From positions 1 through 5,721 of the forward strand of contig PEUR01000014.1 of NCBI GenBank assembly GCA_002780675.1: a DNA stretch of 5,721 bases, read 5' to 3'. Position 1 is the first letter of the stretch. Each line of letters starts with the position of its first letter. The position numbers and the translations under genes were made by a program. The notes beneath the pieces were generated by a model. That model was not told where the DNA came from, made no database searches, and worked only from the letters and a program-made list of their open reading frames with translations. Origin of the DNA: Gallionellales bacterium CG03_land_8_20_14_0_80_55_15 (GTDB taxonomy: Bacteria > Pseudomonadota > Gammaproteobacteria > Burkholderiales > Gallionellaceae). Below, one piece after another: positions 1 through 5,721 of the stretch.

Positions 1-1
1 G

Positions 2-373
2 ATGTGCGTCGGCGGACTGGGCTTCATCGGCTATCTCAGCGCACTCTCCCAAGCCCTTTACGGCGGATGGGGCGCGACCAATGCCAACATCGCCATCGGC
101 GCAATCTCCGCCGTGGTGGACAATATTCCGGTCATGTTTGCCGTGCTGACCATGCAACCGGACATGTCCATCGGTCAATGGTTGCTGGTAACAATGACAG
201 CGGGCGTGGGCGGATCGCTGCTGTCTATCGGTTCAGCTGCGGGTGTCGCACTAATGGGACAAGCGCGCGGCAGCTACACCTTCCTGGCGCACCTGAAATG
301 GACTCCGGTCATTGCGCTGGGCTACGCCGCCAGCATCGCGGCGCACCTGCTGATCAACGGCCGACTGTTCTGA
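2..373 (+). CDS. nhaD: NhaD-type Na+/H+ antiporter, C-terminal part (5' end outside window)
   Basis: Partial gene; only the last 123 residues are visible and the reading frame enters from the left edge. The ATG at position 2 is most likely an internal methionine, because the full family is about 400-480 residues. The fragment is strongly hydrophobic. It carries the NhaD/ArsB-like (ion transporter superfamily) signature SAVVDNIPVMFAVLTM near visible residues 36-51, with Asp40-Asn41-Pro43. A second glycine/serine-rich motif, AGVGGSLLSIGSAAGV, lies at about 67-82, and a last membrane helix at about 101-118 precedes a short NGRLF tail. NhaD proteins export Na+ or Li+ from the cytoplasm in exchange for H+ across the inner membrane, usually at alkaline pH. 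It ends in TGA 104 nt from the oppositely oriented tRNA, so the two are convergent. I see no strong terminator for its own strand. ArsB-like relatives share the fold, but the motif wording fits NhaD best. Confidence 0.88.
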   Translation: MCVGGLGFIGYLSALSQALYGGWGATNANIAIGAISAVVDNIPVMFAVLTMQPDMSIGQWLLVTMTAGVGGSLLSIGSAAGVALMGQARGSYTFLAHLKWTPVIALGYAASIAAHLLINGRLF

Positions 374-438
374 ACAAACATGAGAATAAAGAAACTGCAA
401 ACCGCTATCCACTGAATTAAATCTGTGGTTATCCAGGC

Positions 439-470
439 AAAACGGACTGATTCGCATCGGAATCAGCCCG
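439..470 (-). terminator. Rho-independent terminator of the tRNA-Arg gene
   Basis: An 11-bp stem (arms 443-453 and 460-470) closes a 6-nt loop. Read on the minus strand it is followed directly by four U residues (AAAA at 439-442 on the + strand). In minus-strand RNA every stem position pairs, with one G-U wobble. In plus-strand RNA the same position would be an A-C mismatch, and only a weak T run follows. The strand is therefore assigned to the tRNA, whose CCA end lies 8 nt upstream. Confidence 0.8.
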
Positions 471-477
471 CCTAATT

Positions 478-552
478 TGGTGTCCTCGACAGGAATCGAA
501 CCTGTAATTGCCCCTTAGGAGGGGGCGGTTATATCCATTTAACTACGAGGAC
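478..552 (-). tRNA. tRNA-Arg (anticodon CCT), CCA end encoded
   Basis: Read on the minus strand this folds as a complete 75-nt tRNA. The acceptor arms GTCCTCG/CGAGGAC pair over 7 bp, with discriminator A and a genomic CCA (478-480). The D stem is GTTA/TAAC. The anticodon stem GCCCC/GGGGC carries the loop CTCCTAA, giving anticodon CCT. A 4-nt variable region follows, then T arm ACAGG-TTCGATT-CCTGT. Anticodon CCU reads the arginine codon AGG. The sequence is close to E. coli argW from memory. In many proteobacteria this tRNA gene is an integration site for phages and islands, but no integrase or second attachment copy is visible here. It is flanked by its own promoter-like sequence and terminator, so it looks like a single-gene transcription unit. 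Confidence 0.97.
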
Positions 553-562
553 GGCGGCGCGC

Positions 563-590
563 ATTCTACCGGAAATCCGCTGTAATCCAA
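563..590 (-). promoter_or_regulatory. Candidate sigma70 promoter of tRNA-Arg
   Basis: On the minus strand, TTGGAT (585-590) and TAGAAT (563-568) are separated by 16 bp. The -10 matches the consensus at 5 of 6 positions and the -35 keeps the key TTG. The 10 nt between the -10 box and the first tRNA base (553-562) are all G or C. A GC-rich discriminator is typical of stringently controlled stable-RNA promoters, so growth-rate/ppGpp control is a reasonable inference. The predicted start would be only about 3-4 nt before the mature tRNA. Confidence 0.6.
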
Positions 591-600
591 ACCCTCACGC

Positions 601-609
601 TGGTATCAT
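601..609 (+). promoter_or_regulatory. Candidate extended -10 promoter for the bcp-uup run
   Basis: TGG followed by TATCAT (604-609) fits an extended -10 element (TGn-TAnnAT). The sequence at the expected -35 position (about 581-586) is poor. It is the best + strand candidate I see between the tRNA and the peroxiredoxin gene. If used, the transcript would begin near 616 and carry a leader of about 115 nt before the peroxiredoxin start. Motif reading only; no experimental support. Confidence 0.35.
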
Positions 610-637
610 GCGCAGTTCTTGATAAATCGTAGCTAAC

Positions 638-733
638 ATGCAAGCCCTCCCCCACTCTTTTTACCCCTCAAGCGCAGGAAAAGAATGCCGTAGTCACACG
701 ACGAGAGTCTCTTTAAACGAGGAAATAATATGA
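638..733 (+). other. Possible 31-codon leader ORF overlapping the peroxiredoxin start
   Basis: An ATG at 638 opens 31 codons ending in TGA at 731-733. The stop overlaps the peroxiredoxin ATG (730-732) as ATGA, an arrangement typical of translational coupling. The encoded peptide begins MQALPHSFYP, has charged and polar residues in its second half (ECRSHTTRVSLNEEII), and matches no family I recognise. No good Shine-Dalgarno sequence precedes its ATG, and its last codons contain the ribosome binding site of the next gene, so the overlap may be chance. I treat it as a candidate, not a gene call. Confidence 0.2.
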
Positions 734-1275
734 AATGGTTAATACTTGTCGCCGCATTGCTTGTTTTTTCGGCCTTGTTCGTGGCGCGCGCGGCGCGCGC
801 AGGTGATTTGCCTGCCCTTGGCGCACCCGCGCCGGATTTTCGCTTGCCCGACCAGCACGGCAAGCTGCACGCTTTGCAGGATTATCGCGGCCAGTATCTG
901 GTGCTGTATTTTTATCCCAAGGACGACACGCCGGGCTGCACCCAGGAAGCCTGCGCGTTTCGTGACGACCTGAATCAGATCACCGCAATGGGTGCGCAGG
1001 TGGTCGGGGTAAGCGTGGACAACAGCAACAGCCACGCGGAATTTGCCACAAAATACCATCTGCCGTTTCCCCTGCTGTCCGACAAGAGCGGTGCAGTCGC
1101 CGACAGTTACGGCGCTTTGCTGAATCTGGGCATACTGAAGATGGCGCGCCGCTTTACTTTTCTGATAGACCCGGAAGGCAATCTGGTCAAAGCCTATCTG
1201 GCGGTAGAAACCTCGCGTCATTCGCAAGAAATCATCGCAGACTTAAAAAAATTAACCGCTGAAAGGAAGTTGTAA
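730..1275 (+). CDS. bcp: Peroxiredoxin, PrxQ/Bcp type, with N-terminal export signal
   Basis: This encodes a 181-residue thiol peroxidase that reduces H2O2 and organic hydroperoxides. Residues 1-24 look like a signal peptide: Lys2, a hydrophobic core at about 3-18, then ARAARA before Gly25, with likely cleavage after Ala24. An uncleaved membrane anchor is the alternative. The thioredoxin-fold domain starts at about 31 (GAPAPDF). The active site YPKDDTPGCTQEAC spans 62-75, with peroxidatic Cys70, Thr67, and a second Cys75 five residues on, as in atypical two-Cys Bcp/PrxQ enzymes. Arg141 in RFTFLID matches the conserved active-site arginine. E. coli Bcp is about 156 residues and cytoplasmic; the extra length here is essentially the leader, so a periplasmic role is inferred. 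The start is set by GAGG at 719-722, 7 nt upstream. The stop overlaps the next start as TAATG, so it heads a probable operon with the membrane gene and uup. Confidence 0.93.
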   Translation: MKWLILVAALLVFSALFVARAARAGDLPALGAPAPDFRLPDQHGKLHALQDYRGQYLVLYFYPKDDTPGCTQEACAFRDDLNQITAMGAQVVGVSVDNSNSHAEFATKYHLPFPLLSDKSGAVADSYGALLNLGILKMARRFTFLIDPEGNLVKAYLAVETSRHSQEIIADLKKLTAERKL

Positions 1276-1709
1276 TGCTGGCTCGTCTCAACCTGTTCGT
1301 CGCCTGGTTTCTAATCCCGCAAACGCTGGTGCTGGGCTGGGTGGCCGCGACCGGTCGCCTGCTGTTGGGAATGCTGGGTGCAAATACTCACGAAGGGGAT
1401 ATTCCAAGCCGCATGACAGGCGCTTTACTGGTGTTTGGTGCAGTGTATCTGGTGATGCATTTTCGCGGCACTTTGCCGCCGGAAGGCAAACCTGAAGGCA
1501 AGGGCTACACCATCGGCCAACGTTTAGTGCTGGCTGGAAATCTGCTGGCAGGACTGTACGTCGCCTTCCAACTCTCTCATTTCTTAGTCGAAAATCGCGC
1601 TATCTTTTTGATTATAAACGGTTTTACTGATGCATTCGGATATTGGGCGATGGCCTGCTGGGTGATAGGTTTCTCTTTTCTTTACCAATCTTCCCTACCC
1701 AATAAATAA
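1275..1709 (+). CDS. Small four-helix membrane protein of unknown function
   Basis: I do not recognise the family of this 144-residue protein. Four hydrophobic segments are visible, at about 5-25, 48-63, 84-104 and 110-137. The positive charges (Arg4; Arg64, Lys72, Lys76, Arg83 in the middle loop; Lys144) fit an inner-membrane topology with both ends inside. The first outer loop, 26-47, contains ANTHEGDIPSR. The cytoplasmic loop is rich in Gly, Pro and Lys (PPEGKPEGKG, 68-77). There is only one cysteine, Cys128, so a disulfide-relay role is unlikely. His62 and His102 sit at the ends of helices on opposite sides of the membrane in this model, so they would not bind one cofactor together. The start overlaps the bcp stop (TAATG) behind a good AAGGAAG ribosome site at 1263-1269, so the two are translationally coupled. 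uup follows 5 nt later. A role in envelope stress with the peroxiredoxin is only a guess from position. Confidence 0.85.
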   Translation: MLARLNLFVAWFLIPQTLVLGWVAATGRLLLGMLGANTHEGDIPSRMTGALLVFGAVYLVMHFRGTLPPEGKPEGKGYTIGQRLVLAGNLLAGLYVAFQLSHFLVENRAIFLIINGFTDAFGYWAMACWVIGFSFLYQSSLPNK

Positions 1710-1714
1710 GTCAA

Positions 1715-3619
1715 ATGCCCTTTATTACTTTAAGCAATGCCAGTCTTGCCTTCGGCCACGTCGCCCTGCTCGATCACACCGATTTCCAACTCGACGAAAA
1801 TGAAAGAGTCGGTCTTATCGGCCGCAACGGAGGCGGCAAATCCAGCATGATGCGTGTACTGGCGGGCGAAGGGGTACTCGATGACGGCCAAATCTGGCGC
1901 GCACCCTCTGCGCGCATTTGTTATGTCAATCAGGAACCTGTGCTGGATGCCGATGACACGGTGTTCGATGCGGTCGCCCGTGGCTTGGGCAAGTTGCAAA
2001 AGTTACTGCACGATTACCACCATGTCTCGCATCAATTAGCTGAACCCGATGCGGATTTCGACACCCTGCTGGAAGAAATGCAGCACTTGCAGACCCAACT
2101 CGAAGCCCAGGACGGCTGGTCGGTCGAAGCACGCATCGAAACCGCGATTAACAAGCTCGATTTAGATCCCGAAAAGCGCGTTGGCGACTTGTCCGGCGGA
2201 CAACGCAAACGGGTCGCCCTGGCGCAAGCCCTGGTCGCCGAGCCGGATGTGCTGATCCTGGACGAACCGACCAACCATCTGGATTTTGCCTCCATCGAAT
2301 GGCTGGAAGGTCTGCTCAACAACTTTGTCGGCAGCGTGCTGTTCGTCACCCATGACCGCCGTTTCCTGGACAACGTTGCCACGCGCATCGTCGAACTGGA
2401 TCGTGGCAAACTGGCCGGTTTCCCCGGCAATTTCTCAGCCTATCAGGCACTCAAGGAACGCATGTTGGCTGATGAGGCGGTGAACAATGCCAAGTTTGAC
2501 AAGGTGCTGGCGCAGGAAGAAGTGTGGATACGCCAGGGGGTCAAAGCCCGCTGCACGCGCAATGAAGGCCGCGTGCTGCGGCTGGAACAACTGCGCCGCG
2601 ACCGTGCGGCGCGCCGCGAAAAAGTAGGCCGTGTCGAGATGAACGTGGATGCGGGCGAACGCTCTGGCAAGCTGGTCGCGGAGCTGACGGATGTCTGCAA
2701 AAGTTTTGGGGATCGCACCCTGATCAAAAACTTTTCCTGCCGCATCCAGCGCGGCGACAAAATCGGCCTGCTGGGCCCCAACGGCGCGGGCAAAAGCACC
2801 CTGCTCAAAATGATTCTCGGTGAGTTGCAGCCGGACTCCGGGACAGTGAAACTCGGCACAAAAATCGCGGTGGCGTATTTCGACCAACTGCGCCAACAAC
2901 TGGACGACAACGCGACACTGGCCGACACCATCAGCCAAGGCGCGGATTTCGTCGAAATCGGCGGACAGAGAAAACATATCATCAGTTACCTGGGCGACTT
3001 CCTGTTCTCACCCGAACGCGCCCGTTCGCCCGTCAAAAGCTGCTCCGGCGGCGAACGCAACCGCTTGCTGCTGGCGCGACTGTTCACCCAGCCCGCCAAC
3101 GTGCTGGTGCTGGACGAACCGACCAACGACCTGGACATCGAGACGCTGGAACTGCTCGAAGAGCTGCTCGCCAACTACAACGGCACACTGTTTCTGGTCA
3201 GCCACGACCGCGCCTTTCTGGACAACGTCGTCACCCAGGTGATCGCCTTTGAGGGCGATGGCAAATTGCAGGAATACGTCGGTGGTTTTGAAGACTGGGA
3301 GCGTGTACAAAAATATCAGGCGACACTCGCCAAACCTGCCCCTGCTCCCGCCCGCGCCACAGCTCCCCCTGCTGCTGCCCAGCCGAAAACCGCCAGCAAG
3401 CTCAGTTACAAGGAAAGCCGCGAATTGGCAGAACTGCCCCTACGCATTGAGGCGCTGGAAAAAGAACAGATAGACATCGCCGCACATCTCGCCGACGGCA
3501 CGATCTTCCGTACGGATGCCAAACGCGCCAAACAACTGCAAACCCGCAGCGAAGCCATTGACGCAGAAGTCTTGACGGCCATGACACGCTGGGAAGAACT
3601 CGACAAACGCAACAAATAA
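1715..3619 (+). CDS. uup: ABC-F family ATPase Uup
   Basis: This is a soluble 634-residue protein with two ATP-binding domains and no membrane segments; E. coli Uup has 635. Domain 1 has Walker A GRNGGGKS (36-43), signature LSGGQ (159-163), Walker B with Asp183-Glu184, and H-switch His213. The linker at about 240-310 has the Uup-type stretch EEVWIRQGVKARCTRNEGRV. Domain 2 has Walker A GPNGAGKS (354-361), signature CSGGE (443-447), Asp467-Glu468 and His497. A Pro/Ala-rich spacer (540-557) leads to a charged C-terminal coiled coil (about 562-632), the Uup DNA- or ribosome-contacting tail. ABC-F proteins act on the ribosome E site; E. coli Uup is also linked to precise transposon excision and replication-intermediate handling. 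The start lacks a clear Shine-Dalgarno but aligns with the E. coli N-terminus and lies 5 nt after the upstream stop, so coupling is likely. Cys280 and Cys443 replace the more usual Arg and Leu. Confidence 0.97.
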   Translation: MPFITLSNASLAFGHVALLDHTDFQLDENERVGLIGRNGGGKSSMMRVLAGEGVLDDGQIWRAPSARICYVNQEPVLDADDTVFDAVARGLGKLQKLLHDYHHVSHQLAEPDADFDTLLEEMQHLQTQLEAQDGWSVEARIETAINKLDLDPEKRVGDLSGGQRKRVALAQALVAEPDVLILDEPTNHLDFASIEWLEGLLNNFVGSVLFVTHDRRFLDNVATRIVELDRGKLAGFPGNFSAYQALKERMLADEAVNNAKFDKVLAQEEVWIRQGVKARCTRNEGRVLRLEQLRRDRAARREKVGRVEMNVDAGERSGKLVAELTDVCKSFGDRTLIKNFSCRIQRGDKIGLLGPNGAGKSTLLKMILGELQPDSGTVKLGTKIAVAYFDQLRQQLDDNATLADTISQGADFVEIGGQRKHIISYLGDFLFSPERARSPVKSCSGGERNRLLLARLFTQPANVLVLDEPTNDLDIETLELLEELLANYNGTLFLVSHDRAFLDNVVTQVIAFEGDGKLQEYVGGFEDWERVQKYQATLAKPAPAPARATAPPAAAQPKTASKLSYKESRELAELPLRIEALEKEQIDIAAHLADGTIFRTDAKRAKQLQTRSEAIDAEVLTAMTRWEELDKRNK

Positions 3620-3672
3620 TGCGGTTACCACCTCATCCCACCAACGCGGGGATTGGGTGAGGCAATACCGCA
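3620..3672 (-). terminator. Hairpin between convergent uup and glnE, probable glnE terminator
   Basis: The outer arms TGCGGT (3620-3625) and ACCGCA (3667-3672) pair over 6 bp. After a small internal loop, CCTCA (3631-3635) pairs with TGAGG, and CCCA beyond a one-base bulge pairs with TGGG. On the minus strand the hairpin is followed by TTATTTGTT, moderately U-rich, which suits termination of glnE transcripts inside the end of uup. On the plus strand no T run follows, so uup may end by another route. The remaining 28 bases before the glnE stop hold a purine-rich stretch and nothing I can assign. Confidence 0.45.
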
Positions 3673-3700
3673 TCGTGGAGGGGGTGGAGGAAAAAAGTAT

Positions 3701-5721
3701 CTAGCCAAACAATTCTGCCCAAAGTTGCAGGCTGGCGGTGGCATCAATTTCGCCAGGTTCAACGCGGCAATGCGCTGCGTCGTTCAGGCGGATATGGTGT
3801 TGAGTTTGACGCAGGGTGCGGTACAGGATGCGGTTCTGTTCGGCTAGTTCGGCATCAATCAGGCCAAACTCGGCGGCTTGCTTGAGCAGTGCCAGATTGC
3901 CCACATTGTCGGTGAGTTGCGGGTGGCGATGCGCGTAGGCCAGCACCAGAAACTGCACCATGAACTCGATGTCCACCATGCCGCCACGGTCGTGTTTGAT
4001 GTCGAACAATCCGCTGGCGTTGGGGTGTCCGTCGTGCATTTTATGTCGCATCACTATGATTTCATTGCGTAATTTTTCAATGTCGCGCGGCTGGCACAGC
4101 ACTTGACGGCGAATCTTCTCGAAGGCCGTGCCCACGTTCGGGTCACCCGCACAAAAGCGCGCACGGGTCAGCGCCTGATGCTCCCACACCCAGGCCTGGT
4201 GTTGCTGGTATTCGGCAAATGCCGCAATCTGACTGACCAGCAGGCCGCTCGCCCCGTTGGGACGCAACCGCAAATCCGTTTCGTATAGTCTGCCCGATGC
4301 GGTATAGCTGCCGAGCATGGCGTTGATGCTTTTGCCCAGCCTCGCATAATTCTCCTGCGCGTCCGCGTGGTCGTCATCGTAGAGAAAAATCATGTCCAGA
4401 TCCGAGGCGTAGCCCAATTCCCGCCCACCCAGCTTGCCGTAGGCGATGATGGCAAATTTCGCCTGTTCGGTATGCCGCTTGCGCGCCCTCGTCCAGCACA
4501 GGGACAGGACGTGGCGCAGTATCAGGTCAGCCAAATCGCTGAGATGGTCGCTTAATTTTTCCAGTGGCAGCAAGCCCTGCAAATCCATCGCCAACAGGTG
4601 AAAAACCTGTTCCTGCTGGACATGATGCAGCGTTTCCAGTTGCCGTTCGGCATCCCCGCCACAAGCGGCGAGGCGCTGCGCCAAATCCTGTTCGATGACA
4701 GGCCATTGCGGCGGCTGATACAGTTCGCGTGCATCCAGCAATTCATCGAACAAGGCTGGGTGTTGCGCCAGGTATTTGGCGGCCCAACTGCTGGCAGCCA
4801 GCAAACGGACAAGGCGCTCCAGCGCTTCCGGGTATTCAGCGAGGAAAGCCAGGTAGGAAATACGCCGGCTGATCGCTTCCTGCAAATCGAGCAGGCGCGA
4901 CAGGGTGGCATCGGGGTCTAGATACTGCGCAGAAAGCGCAATGAATTGCGGCAGCAACTGTTCCACGCGCTGCCGCCCCAATTCAGATAATTGCCGATAA
5001 CGCAGTCCGCCGCGCAACTGCAACAGGCGTTGTGCGGTGTCGGATGCGGCGCGATAGCCCAGTTTGACCAGCCCTTCTGTCAGCTCATCCGCGTTCATTT
5101 CGTCGCGCCAGGGCGTATCCGGTTGCTGTGCTGTCGCGCCAAAAATTTGCTCGAATTGCCCGCTGACGGTTGCCCGATACCCATCCAGCACGGCCAGCAA
5201 CTGCGGGTAATTTTCATAGCCCATTGCCGTGGCGATAATCTGCTGATCCTCGTCTTTTTCCGGCAATGCCTGGGTTTGCTGGTCATCCAGGTATTGCAGG
5301 CGATGTTCCAGATTGCGCAGAAATACATAGGCCTCATCCAACTGCGCCACCTTTGCGGCGGACAACTGACCGATTTTGGCCAGCTGTTTGAGGACGCGCT
5401 GGGTGGGCAGAATACGCAACCTTGCGTCCTGTCCGCCGCGTATCAACTGAAACACCTGTGCGGTAAATTCGATTTCGCGTATGCCGCCCGGCCCCAGCTT
5501 GATATTGTCCAAGCGGTCGCGGCGTTGCACCTCCTGACGGATTTGCGCATGCAGCTTGCGCATCGAATCAATCGCGCTAAAATCGAGGTATTTACGAAAC
5601 ACAAAAGGCTGGTAAAGCGCGTTCAACTCGGCGATATGGGGGTCGGCAACAGGCGAGATAACGCGCGCCTTGATCCAGGCGTAGCGTTCCCATTCGCGCC
5701 CCTGACTGAGCAAATACTGCT
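3701..5721 (-). CDS. glnE: Bifunctional glutamine synthetase adenylyltransferase/deadenylase GlnE, C-terminal ~670 residues (start outside window)
   Basis: GlnE adds AMP to glutamine synthetase, switching it off, and removes it by phosphorolysis, in response to PII protein and glutamine. The family is about 900-950 residues; the visible part covers the end of the N-terminal deadenylase domain, the central helical region and the whole C-terminal adenylyltransferase domain. Counting from 5713, GREWERYAWIKAR (5-17) and IKLGPGGIREIEF (71-83) belong to the deadenylase half. The transferase half has the nucleotidyltransferase motif YGKLGGRELGYASDLDMIF (425-443) with Asp438 and Asp440, Asp480 in YETDLRLRPNG, and HDRGGMVDIEF (574-584). 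It ends normally (LWAELFG, TAG at 3701-3703). The frame stays open to the right edge, and the codon at 5711-5713 is TTG, an internal leucine preceded by Gln-Tyr, not the start. The first catalytic motif and any promoter lie outside. It converges on uup. Confidence 0.97.
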   Translation of the reverse strand, partial: QYLLSQGREWERYAWIKARVISPVADPHIAELNALYQPFVFRKYLDFSAIDSMRKLHAQIRQEVQRRDRLDNIKLGPGGIREIEFTAQVFQLIRGGQDARLRILPTQRVLKQLAKIGQLSAAKVAQLDEAYVFLRNLEHRLQYLDDQQTQALPEKDEDQQIIATAMGYENYPQLLAVLDGYRATVSGQFEQIFGATAQQPDTPWRDEMNADELTEGLVKLGYRAASDTAQRLLQLRGGLRYRQLSELGRQRVEQLLPQFIALSAQYLDPDATLSRLLDLQEAISRRISYLAFLAEYPEALERLVRLLAASSWAAKYLAQHPALFDELLDARELYQPPQWPVIEQDLAQRLAACGGDAERQLETLHHVQQEQVFHLLAMDLQGLLPLEKLSDHLSDLADLILRHVLSLCWTRARKRHTEQAKFAIIAYGKLGGRELGYASDLDMIFLYDDDHADAQENYARLGKSINAMLGSYTASGRLYETDLRLRPNGASGLLVSQIAAFAEYQQHQAWVWEHQALTRARFCAGDPNVGTAFEKIRRQVLCQPRDIEKLRNEIIVMRHKMHDGHPNASGLFDIKHDRGGMVDIEFMVQFLVLAYAHRHPQLTDNVGNLALLKQAAEFGLIDAELAEQNRILYRTLRQTQHHIRLNDAAHCRVEPGEIDATASLQLWAELFG

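Noticed and set aside
391..430. Weak inverted repeat (CCACTGA / TCTGTGG around 409-428) as an nhaD terminator
   Set aside because: Only 4 bp plus 2 bp around a mismatch, with no T run after it; too weak to call.
478..552. tRNA-Arg(CCT) as an attachment site for an integrated element
   Set aside because: No integrase and no duplicated tRNA 3' end appear in the window, and flanking genes are housekeeping-type.
619..624. TTGATA as a -35 box for bcp
   Set aside because: No -10-like hexamer lies 16-18 bp downstream (the sequence there is CAAGCCCT); TAACAT at 634-639 is only 9 bp away.
739..1227. 162-codon minus-strand ORF opposite the peroxiredoxin gene
   Set aside because: Shadow of bcp: the plus frame has full catalytic motifs and a ribosome site, while the antisense product shows no recognisable family features.
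2435..2982. Two long minus-strand ORFs (about 180 codons each) inside uup
   Set aside because: They lie wholly antisense to a clearly conserved gene, in different frames, with no recognisable domain. In GC-rich coding DNA such open antisense frames arise from codon bias.
4598..4921. Plus-strand ORF of 107 codons inside glnE
   Set aside because: Antisense to the conserved central region of GlnE; no domain or convincing start context seen.
5711..5713. Start codon of glnE at the right edge
   Set aside because: The codon is TTG inside a conserved part of the protein; the frame continues to the window edge, and a third of GlnE including its first catalytic motif is still missing.

Overview
This window looks like ordinary core chromosome from a moderately GC-rich proteobacterium. 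The betaproteobacterial style of its Uup, GlnE, NhaD and tRNA-Arg(CCT) suggests the Nitrosomonadales/Gallionellaceae area, but that placement comes from remembered family resemblance and was not searched. I see no transposase, integrase, phage gene, CRISPR array or long repeat. No real gene shows a frameshift, and only the two window edges cut genes.

Layout from left to right. Positions 1-373 (+) hold the C-terminal 123 residues of an NhaD-type Na+/H+ antiporter, whose start lies outside the window. Positions 478-552 (-) are a tRNA-Arg with anticodon CCT and an encoded CCA end. It has a well-formed intrinsic terminator 8 nt past its 3' end (439-470) and a promoter-like sequence just before its 5' end (563-590). 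Positions 553-729 are a divergent intergenic region with a candidate + strand promoter (601-609) and a possible 31-codon leader ORF (638-733). Positions 730-3619 (+) are a tight three-gene run: an exported-looking PrxQ/Bcp peroxiredoxin, a small four-helix membrane protein of unknown function that overlaps it by one base, and the ABC-F ATPase Uup 5 nt further on. Positions 3620-3672 form an imperfect hairpin between convergent genes. Positions 3701-5721 (-) are the C-terminal ~670 residues of GlnE, whose start lies beyond the right edge.

Functionally, the genes touch Na+/pH homeostasis (NhaD), translation (tRNA-Arg, Uup), peroxide defence in the cell envelope (peroxiredoxin) and nitrogen control of glutamine synthetase (GlnE). 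Only bcp, the membrane gene and uup look co-transcribed. I found no convincing undescribed system. The items most worth a second look are the unknown membrane protein translationally coupled to a secreted peroxiredoxin, the possible leader ORF overlapping the peroxiredoxin start, and the very short predicted leader of the tRNA transcript.
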